This document shows positions 42,143 through 50,881 of a stretch of DNA of 64,000 bases, piece after piece. Below the pieces are notes generated by a model. That model was not told where the DNA came from. It searched no databases and worked only from the letters and a program-made list of their open reading frames with translations. The position numbers were made by a program, and so were the translations under genes. The stretch's first letter is position 1, and each line of letters opens with the position of its first letter. Origin of the DNA: Verrucomicrobiota bacterium (GTDB lineage: Bacteria > Verrucomicrobiota > Verrucomicrobiia > Opitutales > UBA953); assembly GCA_003569205.1 (NCBI GenBank), contig BGOK01000002.1, positions 1 to 64,000 of the forward strand, in the 5' to 3' direction.

Positions 42143-44914
42143 TCATTCCAGCAAGGAGGGGGGTATTTTACCTAAAGTGCTGTCCTTCTTAGGGTTAAGT
42201 ATGTCAGAAAGCTTCGGTAAAGCGCTGACTTCTGGGTCAGCGAGGGGGCCTTTTAGGCGCACTCGGGTGAGGCTCAGGAAGGCGCGGTTGATATTCAGGA
42301 TGTCCAGGGGGTTAAACCCACCCTTCTTGGGTAGGGAGAAGTCCCCTTCGAACTCTAGGGTGGACGCCTGCAGGTCAATTTCCCCAGTCATGGTCAAGCG
42401 GGCGTCAGGCCCTTTAATCACGAGGTCGGGGAAGTAGGCCCGCCCTCCCAAGCAGCCGAACTGGCCCGTGGCTTGGGTCAGGTCATAGGAGGTAGATTTG
42501 ACTCCGAAGGCCTCGAGGAAGGTCGAGACCCCGCCCAAGAGCCGGACGCGCTTGAGTTCTGGGTCGACGAGGTCGAAGTCCCCCCGGCCTTTGAGGAGGC
42601 GGGGCTCCTGGAGGTTGATGCTCCCCGCGAACTGGAGGTCGAGTTTCCCGGGGGCACTCGGTGCCGTCGTCTTAGGGGGAGTCGGCTGGGTGGTGGCTTC
42701 CGCGGTCGGCTTGGGTGGGTTGATTTGCTCCATGAGCTTCGCGACCTTCTTCGGGTCGCAGCCCTTCAGTACGAGGGAGACCTGCGAATCCTTCAGGGGG
42801 TCGCCTCGCATGCCGAGCGTCGCTTGGCCATCCGCCAGCGCGAGCACGGCCTTGATCTGGAGGTCCCTCGGCTGACTGAGCACGTCTAGGGTGAGCCCGC
42901 GGCTTTCAATACCCCAGGCCGAGAACGTCCCCGCGCAAGTCACCCGCGCTTTGATGTCCAATTCTACGCCATTAGGTTGGATATCGAGGGTGAGTTCTTG
43001 ATCCGCGGGCAAGCGCAGGCCGCGCATGGCTTCACCCAAGTCCACCCCCGCACAGCGAGCCGCCACCCAGGGTTGGAGGTTACCACGCGCTTGGATGTAA
43101 GGGCCCGCGACCGAAGCTTTCTTCGTCCAATCCCAGGTCATCGTGCCATCGAGGAAGCCGTCATCCTTGCCGACGCCACTGAGGCGGTGCAGGCCGATCT
43201 TCGTACCCTTGGCGTCGGCATCCACGAGGATTTCAACGGAGCGGAACGGTGACTGCATGAGCGTGAAGTCCTGGAGTAAGACCCGGCCGCGGACCTCGCT
43301 CTGCTGGTCACCCCAATGGCTATGCACTTCGATGGTCGCGTACGGACGTTGCTTCGCCACACAGAGTTTCCAGAGGTTGATCCACCAATCGCCGAGTAAC
43401 CGATCCAGTGCGGAGGGCTGGAGTTCGCCGCGCAGGCGCAAGGCAAAAGGACCGCCTGGGTCGAGGGAGCAATCGGCTTCACCGGCGACGCTCGCGAGGT
43501 GGCTGTCACGCAGCAGCAGCGCGAAAGGCGTCCGGTCCGGCACGAAGGAGAACTTGGTGCTAAAGGGAAGGTCTCGGGCTGGAGAAACCGCGCGCGGCGA
43601 GAGGCCGAGCACATCCAACCCGCTGAAGCTGACCTCGCCGTCGACTTGCCAGCTCGACGGGGTGCGCTGCGCATGGATATCGGCGAGGTTAAGCACCCCA
43701 GTGATTTCACCCGCTAAGGGTGCCAACGCCGTATCGAGCGCCGGCACCGCCCGGCGCAGGTCGACGGCGGTGATTTGTCCTTCGGGAATGCGGAGGGAAA
43801 ATCCGTCTGGTTCGGTCGCCTTCGCCGCTGGCGTCCAGATGGCCAAGCCGTGGACGCTACTGGTGGTGGTGGCCGCGTCGAAGCGTGCGCGCAGGCTAGC
43901 TTGGCCGGTGGGTGAGAGGGTCTGCGCGAGTTTCGTGCGGAGGCTTAGGCCAGTGAATTGCGCCACGGACACATCGTCTAACGAGAGGTGGCCCTGCGTC
44001 TCGACGAGGCTACCAGCACCCGTTAACTGGAGGGTCAGTTGCCCCGCACGAATGTCTCGGAAGGAAAGATTTTTCGCGGTGATCCGTGTCTGCCAAGCCA
44101 GAAGTCCTCCTCGCGAGTTGAGCTTGAGCTCGCCCCGTGCGAGCATCTCGCGTGCCTGGATTAGGCCGAGCCCTTCTTGGGACCAGTCGTTGCCGAGGAC
44201 CGCGTGACCACGCAGGTCGGCGCCGCCTTCGGCGTTACCAGAGGACGCTAAGTTGATCGAAGCCCCGCCCGAGCGTTCAGCAATCAGCAAAGTCTCTTCA
44301 ATTTGGCGCAGGAGTTTAGCGGCTTGCTCAGGGATCCCTCCGGCGGCGGGCGTTCCGTCGCTCGCGGCGTCCCGCTGGAGTAGGGCAGACGGGAGTTCAC
44401 CGTGGATGGAGGCGATAAATTTACCGGAGCGGGCGAGGAGCGACGACACCATTAACCAGCGTCCTTCGCGGCGCGCTTCCAGGCGAACGTCCTCGATGAG
44501 CAGTCGGCTTTGGCCGAGGCGCGAGACCGAGGCGGGACACCAGAGTTTTCCCCCGCGGAGGCGGACGCGCGTGGGGCTGACCCGGCCGGCGAGTAACTCG
44601 GGGAGACTCACGCCGACTTCGATGCGGGTGGCGGTGAAGATTTCGCCAGTCAGGCCGATGACCTCGAGCGAGACATCGTCGGCCGCCAACGATTGGTCGG
44701 GCAAGACCCAGAACTGCCGAGCTTGGAGGCGTAGGCCTTGTTCGGCCAAGCGCTTCGTCAAGGACTCCGTGAGGGTGCTCGGTAGCTGCACGGGACCGTC
44801 TAAAGACGCGAGCCAGAGGAGGGCTAGTTGAACGGGTAAGAGTAAGCTTAAACCAGTGATGACGAGCCCGCGCAGGAATTTACGAAACCCGGAGACTGCG
44901 GGGGCTTTCTTCAT
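42143..44914 (-). CDS. AsmA-like / DUF3971-type large envelope protein
   Basis: A 923-residue protein with one N-terminal membrane segment (about 15-34) and a very long periplasmic beta-rich body typical of the AsmA/TamB group. The C-terminal part shows the AsmA_2-like pattern: GGVSTFLEAFGVKSTSYDLT, GRAYFPDLVIKGPDARLTMT and LKGPLADPEVSALPKLSDIL. A Pro/Thr-rich linker (about 725-750) splits the body. Members help move phospholipids or fold outer-membrane proteins, as bridges between membranes. The start overlaps the DUF4340 stop by 4 bases, so it is the last gene of the six-gene operon. Confidence 0.7.
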   Translation of the reverse strand: MKKAPAVSGFRKFLRGLVITGLSLLLPVQLALLWLASLDGPVQLPSTLTESLTKRLAEQGLRLQARQFWVLPDQSLAADDVSLEVIGLTGEIFTATRIEVGVSLPELLAGRVSPTRVRLRGGKLWCPASVSRLGQSRLLIEDVRLEARREGRWLMVSSLLARSGKFIASIHGELPSALLQRDAASDGTPAAGGIPEQAAKLLRQIEETLLIAERSGGASINLASSGNAEGGADLRGHAVLGNDWSQEGLGLIQAREMLARGELKLNSRGGLLAWQTRITAKNLSFRDIRAGQLTLQLTGAGSLVETQGHLSLDDVSVAQFTGLSLRTKLAQTLSPTGQASLRARFDAATTTSSVHGLAIWTPAAKATEPDGFSLRIPEGQITAVDLRRAVPALDTALAPLAGEITGVLNLADIHAQRTPSSWQVDGEVSFSGLDVLGLSPRAVSPARDLPFSTKFSFVPDRTPFALLLRDSHLASVAGEADCSLDPGGPFALRLRGELQPSALDRLLGDWWINLWKLCVAKQRPYATIEVHSHWGDQQSEVRGRVLLQDFTLMQSPFRSVEILVDADAKGTKIGLHRLSGVGKDDGFLDGTMTWDWTKKASVAGPYIQARGNLQPWVAARCAGVDLGEAMRGLRLPADQELTLDIQPNGVELDIKARVTCAGTFSAWGIESRGLTLDVLSQPRDLQIKAVLALADGQATLGMRGDPLKDSQVSLVLKGCDPKKVAKLMEQINPPKPTAEATTQPTPPKTTAPSAPGKLDLQFAGSINLQEPRLLKGRGDFDLVDPELKRVRLLGGVSTFLEAFGVKSTSYDLTQATGQFGCLGGRAYFPDLVIKGPDARLTMTGEIDLQASTLEFEGDFSLPKKGGFNPLDILNINRAFLSLTRVRLKGPLADPEVSALPKLSDILNPKKDSTLGKIPPSLLE

Positions 44915-46742
44915 CGCCCATCCGACCCGAGCAGCGGGATAAGGATTTCGGCGAGGGAAGTTTCGAGCAGGAAGTCGTCGCCATCACCTTCATCGCGCAC
45001 GAGGACGGCGGTGCGGTTGAGCGGTGCCGTGCAGAGGTAGGTGCGGAAAGATTCGCTCGCGCCCGTGGCGCCGGCGGCGACTTGATCGGTGATGCGGAGT
45101 TCGTAGCGGAAGTCGCCGGCGCCGATATCACGCGTTGGGAATTCCGTCGCGCGGACCTGCATGAGGGCCGTGGCGAGTCGACGACTGCTGGCTGGGTCGA
45201 GGCGACCGGTGCCCGCCCAATTGCCGTCGGGGCCGAGGCGGGCTTCACCGATGACTTTACCGTCGGCTTTTTCGGTGAGCCGCAAGCCGGTGACTTTCGC
45301 GCCGGCCGCGAGCTCCGCGAGTTCGCGGTTACGCCAAGCCTTCGGGTCGACGGCGGCTTGGGCGTTACGCAAGAGGGAGATATCGCAGACCGCCGCCAGT
45401 GGAGACCCTTTTTGGTGGACCAGTAGGGAGCCTGGCGCAGCGGCGGAGGTGGGGGTGGCGTAGAACGAAAGGACAATCCGGTCGCCGCCGAATTCGACTT
45501 CGACCTTATGTAAGGGTTCGGCGGGAAGTTGGCCCGCAGGGACAAGTGTGGGGCTGGCGTTGGGCCCCGCGAGCGTCGCCCGCAGGCGCGTTAGCGAGGT
45601 CAGGAATTCTCGAATCAGCTTACCATCGGCTTCGCGCCGCTTGGTCGCTGTCGAGCCTGGGGCGACGGGGATTTCCCAGCGGGGTTCGGCCCCGGTTGCA
45701 TCGAGGCGATGTAGTGTGATGAAGCGGCCGCCGGAGGCAATGGTCAGGCCGCTAGCGAGTTCAGGGTCGAAGTCGGCGGGGCGGGCGGAGGCGAGGGTGG
45801 CCTTCGGGTTTTCCCATTCAGTGAGGGCTTTGGTTTCAACGAGAAAGAGCGAAGCGTTGTCCTCCAGCTTGGCCCAGCGTTGAGCGGGTGCGCCCACCTT
45901 AGGCTTACCGATGAGCAAGACTTGTCGGCGCGAATTCCCTTCCAGTCCCAGTCGAAGCTCTGGCGTGGCCAGCCCGGTTTCACTTTCATCGGCGTCGGCG
46001 AACTTAACGGCCCGGAGATTGGATAGGTCGGTGATAGCCTTGGTGGCCCGGTCAGGGTCGGCGAGGGCATCGAACGGGGCTTCAAAGCGCCACTCGGGTC
46101 CTTGATTCTTGCGACCAGGTCGGGTGCGTTCCTCGTAAGAGAGCGACGTCACGCTATCGCCGTCCTTCTGGCGAAGACGGGCCGAAACCGTGCGCACCTC
46201 GAAGTCGGCAATCTCAAAGATTTTGTCGACGCGGTAACTCTCCGGTTTGGCTTCCAGCGCCGCCGCCATCGCATCGCCCAACGGGATAATCCGGTTACCG
46301 TCCGCCGTCAGGAGGAAGAGTCGGCGGGTATCCTTATTTTCACCGATCTTTACTTCGAGCGTCGCGCCGGCATCGGAGGTCGTGCGGAGGATCCAGCGCG
46401 GGGCGGTGAGCCCATAGGTGGCGAGGCTACCGCCAGCGGCCTTAGTTTCAGCGGTCGCAAAGCCTTTGTCTCCGTCGATGAAACGAATCTCATCCAGCAG
46501 GCGTTGCACGGCCCAGAGGTTGGCCGGCCATTCAATGGGGGCGGTGATGCGCCAAGAGCTCGGGCGTTTTCGAGGACAAGTTTCTGGCCAGACTCGGTTA
46601 GCTCGATCTTCGCGAGCGCCGCTGGGAAAAGGAGGTCTTGGCTGGCGGCCGTTTGGCGATGGGCGGAGGTCGCCCGCCAGACCAGGCCGAATGCGACGAG
46701 GTTGGCCAGAAGTAGGACAAGGGTGGTGCGGGCGATCCGCAT
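44911..46742 (-). CDS. DUF4340 protein of the Gld-type ABC cluster, one frameshift
   Basis: About 610 residues when corrected. One frame from the ATG at 46742 gives a membrane segment (ARTTLVLLLANLVAFGLVWR) and TESGQKLVLEN. The sense continues in another frame as RPSSWRITAPIEWPANLWAV and then QRLLDEIRFIDGDKGFATAE to the stop. The break is in a T run at 46567-46570, where one base is missing (four A for five on the coding strand). The body has repeated beta segments with the typical DUF4340 WRFEAP and LVHQKGSPLAAV motifs. It lies 7 bases after the GldG-like gene, as in many Bacteroidetes and PVC genomes. Confidence 0.8.
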
Positions 46743-46749
46743 GTGACCC

Positions 46750-48288
46750 TTAACTTCTGCGTCGCCAGACTGAAACCGCAAGCCCGACTAACAGGACCGC
46801 TAAGGGAATCCCTCCAAAGCGGAGCGCTAAGGCCCAGAAATCCGCCGCAGTCGCATTGACTTGATAGACGCCGGCGGCACGAGTCGGGAGGGAGATGGCG
46901 CGGTCGCGGTCCGAAAGCCAGGCGGCGCATTGGGTCACAAAGGCTTGGTTGCCACCGCGGTTTAGGCGGGCGTTGGAAACGAGGTCGGTGCTGCCGATGA
47001 CGATGAGGCGTCCGCCGATACTGCCCGTGCCCTTACGGATACCGGCGGCCCGTTCGGCGGCGGCGGCGATGCAGACCGGACCTGGGTGATCGCGGTCAGG
47101 GTCGAAGCGGATGGGGCGCTGTAAAGAATCGGCCTCCCCCCAAGAGAGCATGGCGCCATTTCGGACGTTGGATGAGAAGACTAGCGGCGTCACGGAAAGC
47201 GTGCTGTCCGGGGTGCTACCTTCGTCAAAGCGTGCGGGGCGGGCGCGCGTGACCACCAGGGGAAGGTCCTGCTCGCGCAGCACGCGGGTCAAGGCGTGAA
47301 TCTTCTCTGGGAGCATCCGGACGGCGATGTCGCCGTCGGCGGTGCGGCAAGAGGGGTCGTTTTCCTGCAGGAGGGCGTCCGGTGAGAAGATGGCCCATTC
47401 GGATAAGACCGCTTCGAGGCCATGCTCGCGGCCTGGCTCGAGGAAGACCAACACGCGGCCGTTCCGGTCATACAGGTAGCTGCGGAGACGTTCAGCTTCG
47501 GCGGCCGAGAAGGCCGCTTGTGGGCCGGCGATGAGGACCATCGTCGCATCGCGCGGGATTTCCGACGCCGTCGGTAGGTCGAGTTCGCGGAGGACGAAGT
47601 TGCGGTTGCGTAATTGGCGAGAGAGTTGCGAAAGGCCGCGCAAGGGCGAGGTGTCGCTGAGCCCGAGTTCGCCATGCCCACGGGTAACGTAGCAGACGGC
47701 TGGCCGGTCTTCGGTGACTTCGAGTAAGGCCGAGGTGACCGCTTCTTCGCCGCGAAAGCTGGCGACTTTGCTGGCGTTGCTATCGACGAGCTCGGCGAGG
47801 GTAACGAACTTGGCGCGCGTCCCGCAGGTGAGGATTAGCCCGATATTACGGCCCGGCGGGCCATGGCGGGCCGCGACTTCCGACAGCAGCTCTTGGTTGA
47901 GGCCGTTGCTAACTTGCAGGATATTAAACCATTCGCTGCCCGTGTTTGAAGCTTCCAGTTTATAGGCTTCGAGTAGCTTGATGAGTTGGCTCCGCAGGCC
48001 GGCGTCGCCTTCGCTGAAGTTATCCGAGAGCACCAAGGCGCGGACCCAATTACGGTTCTGCTTATCGCCAATCGGACTCTTCCGCCCCGCAACGCGGACC
48101 GTTTCGGCGGACTCCGCCGCCAATGAATGCCGGTTATCCCAGGTGAGGTCTTGGCGGAAGCGGAACTCGGTTTGCGAGGCGAGGTAGTTGACCGTCACGG
48201 CCAAGCCGATGGCGAGCAAAGCTTGGGTCAGCCGGTTGAAGCGGCGGATCGGGCGAACGGCGCCGAAATCATCACGGGGCGGAGCCAT
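46750..48288 (-). CDS. GldG-like ABC-associated protein
   Basis: A 512-residue protein with an N-terminal and a C-terminal membrane segment (FNRLTQALLAIGLAVTVNYL; FGGIPLAVLLVGLAVSVWRR) and a large extracytoplasmic part between them. Features of the family are YVTRGHGELGLS, VLRELDLPTASEIPRDATMV, LIAGPQAAFSAAEAERLRSY and RVLVFLEPG. In gliding Bacteroidetes GldG works with GldA and GldF; here there is no other gliding gene, so the complex probably transports an unknown substrate. It starts 1 base after the GldF-like stop. Confidence 0.85.
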   Translation of the reverse strand: MAPPRDDFGAVRPIRRFNRLTQALLAIGLAVTVNYLASQTEFRFRQDLTWDNRHSLAAESAETVRVAGRKSPIGDKQNRNWVRALVLSDNFSEGDAGLRSQLIKLLEAYKLEASNTGSEWFNILQVSNGLNQELLSEVAARHGPPGRNIGLILTCGTRAKFVTLAELVDSNASKVASFRGEEAVTSALLEVTEDRPAVCYVTRGHGELGLSDTSPLRGLSQLSRQLRNRNFVLRELDLPTASEIPRDATMVLIAGPQAAFSAAEAERLRSYLYDRNGRVLVFLEPGREHGLEAVLSEWAIFSPDALLQENDPSCRTADGDIAVRMLPEKIHALTRVLREQDLPLVVTRARPARFDEGSTPDSTLSVTPLVFSSNVRNGAMLSWGEADSLQRPIRFDPDRDHPGPVCIAAAAERAAGIRKGTGSIGGRLIVIGSTDLVSNARLNRGGNQAFVTQCAAWLSDRDRAISLPTRAAGVYQVNATAADFWALALRFGGIPLAVLLVGLAVSVWRRRS

Positions 48289-48289
48289 C

Positions 48290-49051
48290 TTATTCTTGGC
48301 CCTCCACGGCGAGTACGGCTAAACCGAGCGAGAGCATCATGCCAGTGACATAGAGCACGAGCGGTCGGGAATCGAGGATGCCCCCGGCAAAATCTTGGAG
48401 GTGCCCAAAGGTGCGTAGGTGTGCGGCGGGTTCGCGGAGCCAACCCAGCCACGACCAGCTTTCGATGGGCAATGAATCCATCGCACCGCCGATGGCGGTG
48501 AGGCCGAGGAGGCAGATGAACGTCAGTAGGGCCGCCAGAGCCGAGCTCCGCGTGAGGCAGCTGCAGAGGATGCCGAGGGCGACGTGGAGCAGGCCGCTCA
48601 CTAACACGAAGCAGAGTCCGCCGAACAGCGTGGCGGGATCGCTGAGGCGTTGATCGCCGCCCGTCCCGAGGCGGGCGGCGACAATCCAAGGAAAGACGAG
48701 GAAGGCGCACCAGAACACCGCCCACGTGAGCCAAGCGGCCAAGAACTTTGCCCACACGATAGCAGCGGTGCTGGCGGGCGTCGTGAGGAGGGCGGACAAG
48801 GTGCCGCTCCGCCGTTCTTCAGCGAAACTACGCATCGTGAGTAGCGGCAGGACACAGAGCAACGGAAGCCAGAAGAGGCGGAAGGTGGCTTCGACGGGCG
48901 TCCATGGTTGCGGCGCTCGGCTGCATTCCAGTAAGGCGAAGAAGTGGATACCGCCCATGAGCGCCAGGAATAGCGCCGCCGAAGCCCAGGTATTGCCAGA
49001 GAGTAGGGCGGTGCGCAATTCGTGCGCTAAGAGCGTGCGGAAGTGTCGCAT
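48290..49051 (-). CDS. ABC-2 type permease, GldF-like
   Basis: A 253-residue membrane protein with six hydrophobic segments. The SFAEERRSGTLSALLTTPAS segment is a hallmark of ABC-2/GldF permeases, placed after the second membrane span as expected. It starts 2 bases after the GldA-like stop and ends 1 base before GldG. The permease, ATPase and GldG-like protein most probably form one complex in the inner membrane. Confidence 0.85.
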   Translation of the reverse strand: MRHFRTLLAHELRTALLSGNTWASAALFLALMGGIHFFALLECSRAPQPWTPVEATFRLFWLPLLCVLPLLTMRSFAEERRSGTLSALLTTPASTAAIVWAKFLAAWLTWAVFWCAFLVFPWIVAARLGTGGDQRLSDPATLFGGLCFVLVSGLLHVALGILCSCLTRSSALAALLTFICLLGLTAIGGAMDSLPIESWSWLGWLREPAAHLRTFGHLQDFAGGILDSRPLVLYVTGMMLSLGLAVLAVEGQE

Positions 49052-49053
49052 GT

Positions 49054-50043
49054 TTAGGAACGGCGGCCCTCCGCTGGGGTGCGTCGCGTGGCGGCGAGGA
49101 AGATGTCTTCGAGGCCGTAGCGTTCTTCGGCAATCTCGCGCAGTGGGAGGCCGGCACTGAGGAGCGTCGTAGCGAGGGCCTCGCGCGCTGGCGATTGCGC
49201 CGGGAGCACGACGCGGTAACGCGTCCAGCCGAGATCGGTGGCGACGCCGTCCTCGACGGTGGCGGCAGGTTCGGCCGCCGTGCAGAGCGCAGCTAGTTCC
49301 GCTTGGCTGGCCTTAGTCACCACGGTAAAGCCCGCGTGCGGTAGGAGTTCGCGCCGGAGGTCATCAGTGCGGCCTTGGGCGACGAGTCGACCCCGGTTAA
49401 TGATGACGACCTTGTCACAGACCTGTTCGACTTCGTGTAAGATGTGACTCGAGATGAGCACGGCCATCTGACCGCGGAGCGAGCGAATGAGGTCGCGGAT
49501 GCCGAGGATTTGGTGGGGGTCGAGGCCGATGGTGGGTTCATCCAAGATGACGACCTTGGGTTGGGCCAAGAGCGCGTCCGCAATACCGACGCGTTGCCGA
49601 AAACCTTTAGAGAGTTGGCCGATGAGGCGCCCGGAAGCCCGCCGCACGAGGTCACAGTCTTCCATCACTTGGTTGACGCGGGCGTCGACTTTGCCGGCTT
49701 CGACATCTTTGAGGCGGGCGCGCAGGCGTAGGTATTCTTCAACGCGCAGGTCTTCAGGGAGCGGGTTATTCTCCGGCATATACGCCATGTGACGTTTGGC
49801 TTCGGCGGGATTGAGCGCGACCGAGACGCCCCAGATGGAGGCGCATCCCGACGTGCCCGCCATCGTACCCGAGAGGATCCGCATCGTGGTCGACTTGCCA
49901 GCGCCGTTGGGTCCGAGGAACCCAACGACTTCGCCGGGGGCCACGGAGAAGGTGAGGTCTTCGATCGCCGTCAGCGAACCGTAGCGCTTAGTCAGGCGTT
50001 CAGCCGCCACGGCGGCCTCCGGCTGCGGCGCGACGTCGCTCAT
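49054..50043 (-). CDS. ABC transporter ATP-binding protein, GldA-like
   Basis: A 329-residue ATPase with Walker A GPNGAGKST, a Q-loop near MAYMPENNPLPEDLRVEEYL, signature LSKGFRQRVG, Walker B VVILDEPTIGLDP, and the switch histidine in ISSHILHEVEQ. The YMPENNPLPEDLRV block and the SKGFRQR form of the signature are usual in the GldA/NatA/CcmA group. A C-terminal extension (about 230-329) is the regulatory region found in ABC-2 exporters. It lies 6 bases after the TPR gene. Confidence 0.88.
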   Translation of the reverse strand: MSDVAPQPEAAVAAERLTKRYGSLTAIEDLTFSVAPGEVVGFLGPNGAGKSTTMRILSGTMAGTSGCASIWGVSVALNPAEAKRHMAYMPENNPLPEDLRVEEYLRLRARLKDVEAGKVDARVNQVMEDCDLVRRASGRLIGQLSKGFRQRVGIADALLAQPKVVILDEPTIGLDPHQILGIRDLIRSLRGQMAVLISSHILHEVEQVCDKVVIINRGRLVAQGRTDDLRRELLPHAGFTVVTKASQAELAALCTAAEPAATVEDGVATDLGWTRYRVVLPAQSPAREALATTLLSAGLPLREIAEERYGLEDIFLAATRRTPAEGRRS

Positions 50044-50049
50044 CGAAAC

Positions 50050-50781
50050 TTACTTACCCGCGGGGAGCGCGGGTGGGACGCTCACGGGGGTGAGCAGCGA
50101 AGGTTCGGAACGGACGAGCCAGCTTTTATCGGAGGCCCAGACATGGTTAGGCTTCAAGCGCTTGTCCATGAGGTTAACCCACTTGGCGGCGGTGGCGCTA
50201 TCGCCCTTGGCGAGAGCGAGGTTGGCGAGGACGTACATGGCGTAGCCACGCAGGGTGTCCGGGGCGGAATTGTCTTCGGCGACGGCGACGATGCCGGCCT
50301 CCGCGTCGGCTTGACCGAGCTCCTGGCGAGTGAGGGCCGCGTACAGGCGAGCCCGGGTGGCGATGGCCTTCGCGGCTTTCACATCACCGACGACAGCCTT
50401 CCCGGCGGCGTCGTAGGCCTTGGCGGCGTCTTCAAGTTTGTTGGCCTTGCGGAGGTCGTCAGCGACTTCCAGGAGGGCGACGGCGGCGAGGGGTTCACCA
50501 GGGTGGGCCGCAGCGAAAGCTCGGCGGGCATCCGCATCGGTGCAGGCCACATAGGCTTGGCCGAGTTCTGCGCGCTTCGATTCCTGCCAGAAATGGAAGC
50601 CAATGGCTCCGATAATGGCCAAGACGACCGCGGTCGTCCCGCGGACGATGAGGTTCTTGTTACGTTCCCAAAACAGCCACAGGCGGTCTTCCGCATCGGC
50701 GTTTGCAAAGTCTTCGTCTACGACCACGAGATTACGGTCATCGTCGCTCGGGGGACGCTTTTTGGAGCTGTCTTCGGCCAT
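50050..50781 (-). CDS. Membrane-anchored TPR-like protein
   Basis: A 243-residue protein with a charged cytoplasmic start (about 1-44), one membrane segment (about 47-65, VRGTTAVVLAIIGAIGFHFW) and a helical repeat region (PLAAVALLEVADDLRKANKL; AKAYDAAGKAVVGDVKAAKA; YVLANLALAKGDSATAAKWV). The layout is that of YfgM/TPR_21 proteins, which assist export or folding outside the membrane. It is the first gene of the Gld-like operon. Short inverted repeats with GGGGGTT/AACCCCC arms lie just upstream (50783-50823). Confidence 0.65.
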   Translation of the reverse strand: MAEDSSKKRPPSDDDRNLVVVDEDFANADAEDRLWLFWERNKNLIVRGTTAVVLAIIGAIGFHFWQESKRAELGQAYVACTDADARRAFAAAHPGEPLAAVALLEVADDLRKANKLEDAAKAYDAAGKAVVGDVKAAKAIATRARLYAALTRQELGQADAEAGIVAVAEDNSAPDTLRGYAMYVLANLALAKGDSATAAKWVNLMDKRLKPNHVWASDKSWLVRSEPSLLTPVSVPPALPAGK

Positions 50782-50881
50782 GGGGGTTCAACCCTTGCCA
50801 ATGCCTGCCCAGTGTCAACCCCCGCCTCCCCCCGTTGCTCCGGGCTTGTGCCAGTCCGCCAGACGCTAACACTGGGGCTTC

